5,378 bases of DNA. Origin: Thermoleophilia bacterium. Its GTDB lineage: Bacteria; Actinomycetota; Thermoleophilia; Miltoncostaeales; Miltoncostaeaceae. Both the position numbers and the translations under genes were made by a program. Each line of letters opens with the position of its first letter. The stretch's first letter is position 1. The notes under the pieces were generated by a model. The model ran no database searches and was not told the DNA's origin. It saw only the letters and a program-made list of their open reading frames with translations. Positions 5,325 to 5,378 of the stretch are shown one piece after another. The stretch is taken from contig JADGPH010000207.1 of assembly GCA_017882555.1 (NCBI GenBank), forward strand, positions 1 to 5,378, written 5' to 3'.

Positions 5325-5378
5325 TTATGCGGAGGCCGCGACCTCCGGGTGAACGGAGATCCTTCGACCCTTACGGCC
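5325..5378 (-). CDS. rpmA: 50S ribosomal protein L27, C-terminal end (partial)
   Basis: The last 17 codons and TAA stop of a gene that enters from the right edge read GRKGRRISVHPEVAASA. A basic G-R-K-G-R-R segment followed by a V/I-S-V-x-P-E tail is what the end of bacterial L27 looks like. L27 lies near the peptidyl-transferase centre of the 50S subunit. The position supports the call, because rpmA directly precedes obg in very many bacteria, and here only 11 nt separate its stop from the obgE start on the same strand. The rest of the gene, and presumably rplU, lie outside the window. With so few residues visible, the identification rests as much on context as on sequence. Confidence 0.82.
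   Translation of the reverse strand, partial: GRKGRRISVHPEVAASA

Overview
The window is G+C-rich and bacterial, and every convincing gene lies on the minus strand. Its core is a housekeeping ribosome-assembly and cofactor operon. In transcription order (right to left) it holds the last 17 codons of rpmA (ribosomal protein L27), obgE (Obg GTPase), proB (glutamate 5-kinase), nadD (nicotinate-mononucleotide adenylyltransferase), rsfS (ribosomal silencing factor) and a TauE/SafE (TSUP) family permease. Spacing is tight: 11 nt between rpmA and obgE, and a 4-base GTGA overlap between obgE and proB. The gaps are 51 nt before nadD, 84 nt before rsfS and 96 nt before the permease. A probable terminator hairpin follows the permease, and then comes a tRNA-Ala(GGC) gene with its own promoter.

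Left of the tRNA, about 390 bases (760-1149) hold no recognised gene, although one minus-strand frame stays open for 95 codons without a start codon. Next is a small secreted protein with six cysteines in the mature part, resembling the DUF6636 family. It has a -10 box seven bases before its ATG, which suggests a leaderless mRNA. Just after its stop is a four-tract G-quadruplex motif enclosed by a 7-bp inverted repeat. The leftmost ~265 bases are ambiguous: frames are open on both strands and none is recognised.

The organism is probably an actinobacterium, possibly of the Thermoleophilia lineage. This is inferred from base composition, frequent GTG starts (obgE, proB, nadD, permease), the rpmA-obg-proB-nadD-rsfS order, and the secreted DUF6636-like protein. 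No sequence search was possible.

Functionally, L27, Obg and RsfS act on the large ribosomal subunit (structure, maturation, and silencing under starvation), while ProB and NadD begin proline synthesis and make the NAD precursor. I found no mobile element, CRISPR array, defence cassette or clearly new multi-gene system. The points most worth checking are the eroded G4 and G5 motifs and missing C-terminal domain of Obg, the absence of proA beside proB, and the G-quadruplex-in-a-stem after the secreted protein gene.
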